Below, piece after piece: positions 61,127 to 64,000 of a stretch of DNA of 64,000 nucleotides. How positions within the stretch are numbered: the first letter of the stretch is position 1; each line of letters begins with the position of its first letter. The notes beneath the pieces were generated by a model. It was not told where the DNA came from. It did not search any database and worked only from the letters and a program-made list of their open reading frames with translations. Origin of the DNA: Streptomyces abyssomicinicus (lineage in GTDB: Bacteria; Actinomycetota; Actinomycetes; Streptomycetales; Streptomycetaceae); assembly GCF_008974245.1 (NCBI RefSeq), contig NZ_BBZI01000013.1, positions 124,001-188,000 on the forward strand, given 5' to 3'. The translations under genes and the position numbers were made by a program.

Positions 61127-61160
61127 CTGAATTCAGGCGCCGCGCCGAACAGTCGACGCG
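61127..61160. promoter_or_regulatory. Palindrome CTGAATTCAG and ACAGTCGACGCG
   Basis: In the 199-bp gap between the LuxR-type gene and the peptide gene, CTGAATTCAG (61127-61136) has the same TGAATTCA core as the site at 48136, and ACAGTCGACGCG (61149-61160) resembles ACAGTCGTAAACGCG at 48080. This pairing is the best candidate operator for the LuxR-type protein. Confidence 0.5.
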
Positions 61161-61242
61161 AGGCCCGACCCCGGTCGGTCAAGAACACTCAGCGAAGTCG
61201 GCCTGCGTGAAGACGTCAGGTCCTCCGAGAAAAGGATTGACA

Positions 61243-61446
61243 ATGCGGTCCATCTCTTCCCGTGTCGCCCTGGTCGTCGCCGGTTCCGCCGCCGCTCTCG
61301 GTTCGATTATTGCCGCCCCCGCCATGGCGTCCAGCGCTTCCGGTCCGGTCTCCAGCACGTCTGGAGCCGTCCTCGCGAGCAGCGCCGTGACGCTCGCCGA
61401 GACCCCGGGGACGTACACGCTCCAGGACGACAACGGCTGGTCCTGA
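61243..61446 (+). CDS. Small secreted peptide next to LuxR regulator
   Basis: 67 residues. A basic start and hydrophobic core (VALVVAGSAAALGSIIA) end in a likely signal cut near PAMA (about residue 29). The rest is Ser/Ala-rich and closes with TYTLQDDNGWS, an acidic, aromatic C-terminus ending in Trp-Ser. AAAGGA lies about 7 bp before ATG 61243. It could be a secreted signalling peptide or a ribosomal peptide precursor for the nearby ATP-grasp and dioxygenase genes; neither is proven. A strong terminator follows. Confidence 0.65.
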   Translation: MRSISSRVALVVAGSAAALGSIIAAPAMASSASGPVSSTSGAVLASSAVTLAETPGTYTLQDDNGWS

Positions 61447-61467
61447 CCGGCCGGGCACCCGCGACCG

Positions 61468-61513
61468 GGAGGGGCCCCGCCCTGTCGCACACGCGACACG
61501 GCGGGGCCCCTCC
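61468..61513. terminator. Strong bidirectional hairpin
   Basis: GGAGGGGCCCCGCC (61468-61481) pairs with GGCGGGGCCCCTCC (61500-61513), with an inner TGTCG/CGACA stem. It ends the peptide gene and rdgB, which converge here, and marks the right side of the cluster. Confidence 0.88.
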
Positions 61514-61531
61514 TGACGTCGCGCCCGCCGG

Positions 61532-62134
61532 TCAGCCCAGCAGGTCGCGGACGACCGGGGCCAGCGCCCGGAAGGCCTTGCCGCGGTGGCTGATGGCGTT
61601 CTTCTCGTCGGCGGTCAGTTCCGCGCAGGTGCGGGTCTCGCCCAGCGGCTGGAGGATCGGGTCGTAGCCGAAGCCGCCGGAGCCGGCCGGGGCCACACGG
61701 AGGGTGCCCTCCAGACGGCCCTCGACGACGCGCTCGGTCCCGTCCGGCAGCGCCAGCGCCGCCGCACAGGCGAAGTGGGCGCCCCGGTGCTCCTCGGCGA
61801 TGTCGGAGAGCTGGGCGAGGAGCAGGTCGAGGTTGGCACGGTCGTCGCCGTGACGGCCGGCCCAGCGGGCGGAGAAGATGCCGGGCGCGCCGTTCAGGAC
61901 GTCGACGCAGAGACCGGAGTCGTCGGCGACCGCGGGCAGACCGGTGGCCCGGGCCAGCGCGTGCGCCTTGAGCAGCGCGTTCTCGGCGAAGGTGACGCCG
62001 GTCTCCTTCACGTCGGGAACCTCGGGGAACTCCTCGGCGCCGACGAGTCCGTGGGCGAGGCCCGCCTCGGCGAGGATGGCGCGGAGTTCGGTGATCTTCC
62101 CGGCGTTGCGGGTGGCGAGGACGATGCGGGTCAT
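61532..62134 (-). CDS. rdgB: Non-canonical purine NTP pyrophosphatase (RdgB/HAM1)
   Basis: 200 residues. IVLATRNAGKITELRAIL, VTFAENALLKAHALARATG and ADDSGLCVDVLNGAPGIFSA, then GFGYDPILQP and HRGKAFRAL are diagnostic. It removes dITP/XTP from the nucleotide pool. ATG 62134 is chosen; ATG 62140 is two codons upstream. Divergent from rph, a conserved actinobacterial neighbourhood. Confidence 0.95.
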   Translation of the reverse strand: MTRIVLATRNAGKITELRAILAEAGLAHGLVGAEEFPEVPDVKETGVTFAENALLKAHALARATGLPAVADDSGLCVDVLNGAPGIFSARWAGRHGDDRANLDLLLAQLSDIAEEHRGAHFACAAALALPDGTERVVEGRLEGTLRVAPAGSGGFGYDPILQPLGETRTCAELTADEKNAISHRGKAFRALAPVVRDLLG

Positions 62135-62195
62135 GGGCATCAGTATCGTCGCCGCCCGTCCGGGCGAGGGGTGCGGGGCGGATAGGCTCGGGCGC

Positions 62196-62927
62196 ATGTC
62201 TCGTATCGACGGCCGTACCCCCGACCAGCTCCGCCCGGTGACCATCGAGCGGGGGTGGAGCAAGCACGCGGAGGGCTCCGTCCTCGTCTCCTTCGGCGAC
62301 ACCAGGGTGTTCTGCACCGCCTCGGTCACCGAGGGCGTGCCGCGCTGGCGCAAGGGCAGCGGCGAGGGCTGGGTCACCGCCGAGTACTCGATGCTGCCGC
62401 GCGCCACCAACACCCGCGGGGACCGCGAGGCCGTCAAGGGCCGCATCGGCGGCCGGACCCACGAGATCAGCCGGCTGATCGGCCGTTCTCTGCGCGCGGT
62501 GATCGACTACAAGGCACTGGGCGAGAACACGATCGTGCTGGACTGCGACGTCCTGCAGGCCGACGGCGGCACCCGCACCGCGGCGATCACCGGCGCGTAC
62601 GTCGCGCTGGCGGACGCGGTGGCGTGGGCGCAGGGGAGGAAGCTGGTGAAGGCCGGCCGGCAGCCGCTGACCGGCACGGTGTCGGCGGTGTCGGTGGGCA
62701 TCGTGGCCGGGGTGCCGCTGCTGGACCTCTGCTACGAGGAGGACGTGCGCGCCGAGACGGACATGAACGTGGTGTGCACCGGCGACGGCCGCTTCGTCGA
62801 GGTGCAGGGCACCGCGGAGGCCGAGCCGTTCGCCCGTGAGGAGCTGAACGCGCTGCTGGACCTGGCGGTGGCCGGCTGCGGCGACCTGGCCGCGGCCCAG
62901 CGCGCCGCGCTGGAACTCACCCTCTAG
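62196..62927 (+). CDS. rph: Ribonuclease PH
   Basis: 243 residues. RPVTIERGWSKHAEGSVLVS, VTAEYSMLPRATNTR and RIGGRTHEISRLIGRSLRAV, DCDVLQADGGTRTAAITG and DMNVVCTGDGRFVEVQGTAE give the phosphate-dependent exonuclease fold. It trims tRNA 3' ends. ATG 62196 has no good SD; TAGGCT lies 12 bp upstream, so a leaderless transcript is likely. Confidence 0.97.
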   Translation: MSRIDGRTPDQLRPVTIERGWSKHAEGSVLVSFGDTRVFCTASVTEGVPRWRKGSGEGWVTAEYSMLPRATNTRGDREAVKGRIGGRTHEISRLIGRSLRAVIDYKALGENTIVLDCDVLQADGGTRTAAITGAYVALADAVAWAQGRKLVKAGRQPLTGTVSAVSVGIVAGVPLLDLCYEEDVRAETDMNVVCTGDGRFVEVQGTAEAEPFAREELNALLDLAVAGCGDLAAAQRAALELTL

Positions 62928-63034
62928 GGGGACGGCAGGCGGGGAACTTCACCTGGCCGCCGCGCGTCCTGATGTGTGGGGACGTGCGGCGGCCGTCGTG
63001 CGTTCCGGCCCCCCAAGAAGGAGGACCGGTTTCC

Positions 63035-63433
63035 ATGTCTGCTCCCGCGGCGCGTACCGCGAAGAGGGTTCCGGCGGCGATCGCCGCGGTGGCGGTGGCC
63101 GCCCTGCTGACCACCGGCTGCGACGCCCTGTCCACAGCTGTGGACTGCGCGCGGACGGCCGCCGCCATATCCGACAGCGTCGCCGAACTGCAGCAGGCCG
63201 TGGACGCCGCGAGCAACGACCCGACGCAGCTCGAGGAGTCGCTGGCCTCGATCGACCAGAACCTGGCCGAGCTCGACGACTCCACGGGTGACGCCGACGT
63301 CGGCAAGGCGGTCGACGACCTCCGCAGCGGCGTCGAGGAGGTCCGCAAGGCCGTCGAGGGCGGTGACGTCACTCCGGACATCACGCCGATCACCGACGCC
63401 TCCGGGGAGCTGGCCAAGGTCTGCACACCCTGA
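63035..63433 (+). CDS. Small helical lipoprotein
   Basis: 132 residues. Signal and lipobox LTTGC (C29), then two helical stretches (VAELQQAVDAASNDP, DDLRSGVEEVRKAVEGG) and an end with LAKVC. AAGGAGGA lies well placed before ATG 63035. Similar small lipoproteins follow rph in Streptomyces, as I recall; function unknown. Confidence 0.82.
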   Translation: MSAPAARTAKRVPAAIAAVAVAALLTTGCDALSTAVDCARTAAAISDSVAELQQAVDAASNDPTQLEESLASIDQNLAELDDSTGDADVGKAVDDLRSGVEEVRKAVEGGDVTPDITPITDASGELAKVCTP

Positions 63434-63490
63434 CCGGGGCCGCCGGGGCGGCGGCCCGGCCCCGTCCGCAGGCCCGTCCCATCAGCGACT

Positions 63491-63541
63491 GCCCCGTCAG
63501 CGGCTCGGCCCCGTCAGCGGGTCGGCCCCGTCAGCGGGTCG
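63491..63541. repeat. 17-bp tandem repeat x3
   Basis: GCCCCGTCAGCGGGTCG occurs at 63491 (one mismatch), 63508 and 63525, head to tail, just before the larger array. Confidence 0.9.
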
Positions 63542-64000
63542 GTCAGCCGACAGGCGGTCGGTCGCCGACAGGCAGTCCGTGGGCCGGTGGCCGGTAGACG
63601 GTCGGTGGGCCGGTGCACGGTCAGTTGCCGAAAGGCGCTCGGTCGCCGACAAGCAGTCCGTCGGCCGGTCGGTGGTAGGTAATCGGCCGGCCGGTGCACG
63701 GTCGGACAGCCGACAGACAGTCCGTCGGCCGGCAGGCGGTCGGTCGCCGACAGGCGGTCCGTCGGCCGGTCGGTGAACCGGCCGCCGGTAGGCAATCGGC
63801 CGACCGGTGCACGGTCAGTTACCGATAGGCGGTCGGTCGCCGACAGGCGGTCCGTCGGCCGGTCGGTGAACCGGCCGCCGGTAGGCAATCGGCCGACCGG
63901 TGCACGGTCAGTTACCGATAGGCGGTCGGTCGCCGACAGGCGGTCCGTGGGTCGGTCGGTGGGCCGGTCGCCGGCAGTCGGGCGGCTGGTAGAGGGTCGG
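63541..64000. repeat. Minisatellite of about 93-97-bp units, open at right edge
   Basis: Units containing GGCGGTCGGTCGCCGACAGG and CAATCGGCCGACCGGTGCAC repeat from about 63541 to the window end; TCAGTTACCGATAGG recurs at 63815 and 63908 (93 bp apart), and the variant TCAGTTGCCGAAAGG lies at 63621. Units vary inside by small indels. No gene is supported here: the minus frame stays open only because 93 bp is a multiple of three. Confidence 0.85.

Noticed and set aside
40584..61513. Integrative element inserted at tRNA-Leu
   Set aside because: No integrase, excisionase or repeat of the tRNA 3' end was seen; only the position is suggestive, so it is kept as a hypothesis and not annotated.
63514..63888. 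Open minus-strand frame rich in Thr/Asp/Arg repeats
   Set aside because: It stays open only because the repeat length is a multiple of three; there is no good SD and codon use is not gene-like.
63541..64000. Possible CRISPR array
   Set aside because: The whole unit repeats, with no unique spacers between short repeats, and no cas genes are nearby.

Overview
The window is very GC-rich, has strong G/C third-position bias and many GTG/TTG starts behind GGAGG-type ribosome binding sites, and carries families typical of Actinobacteria (DUF1707, DUF2267, DUF3618, MMPL, paired DksA/TraR, a third MreB-like protein). It is best read as Streptomyces chromosome. No rRNA, transposase, integrase or CRISPR array was seen; there is one tRNA.

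Left part (1-16.8 kb) is accessory in character: a membrane coiled-coil operon running off the left edge, divergent from a TerD-type gene; an Rpn/PD-(D/E)XK protein; a secreted LPMO with a textbook CebR operator and a rare TTA codon, followed by a small TTA-containing secreted protein; a VOC protein; a three-gene cassette that looks like a HicA-like toxin, an HTH/HicB-like antitoxin and a SecB-like chaperone; an NlpC/P60-like hydrolase; a four-repeat Cys/His-knuckle protein; a lipoprotein; and a trans-sulfuration PLP enzyme divergent from an Lrp regulator.

The middle (16.9-40.7 kb) is mostly conserved Streptomyces housekeeping: fused SecDF, a NarL-type two-component system, two DksA-like proteins, an MreB-like protein, GNAT, galU, SRPBCC, a second TerD-like protein, DUF2267, Bcp peroxiredoxin, DUF3618, a GroES-like protein, a class A penicillin-binding protein with a His-rich tail, a DUF1707 protein, MMPL and MFS transporters, DUF445, an SGNH hydrolase and tRNA-Leu(UAG).

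The most striking region lies between tRNA-Leu and rdgB (40.7-61.5 kb): two divergent operons that look like an undescribed natural-product cluster with no NRPS or PKS. The minus operon (FMN reductase, ATP-grasp ligase, trpE, trpG, trpD, trpC, trpB, nearly all coupled by 4-bp overlaps) would boost tryptophan. The plus operon (two more ATP-grasp-type ligases, tryptophan 2,3-dioxygenase, class V PLP enzyme, a second dioxygenase-superfamily protein lacking the distal His, FAD monooxygenase, branched-chain-type aminotransferase, KynB-like cyclase/formamidase, MFS exporter, chorismate mutase, one unknown) would convert tryptophan through the kynurenine branch and join parts by ATP-grasp amide bond formation. 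A LuxR-type regulator and a 67-residue secreted peptide close the cluster. The two control regions share the rare palindrome TGAATTCA, suggesting one regulator for both ends.

Right end (61.5-64 kb): rdgB, rph, a small lipoprotein, then a GC-rich minisatellite of about 93-97-bp units that runs off the window.
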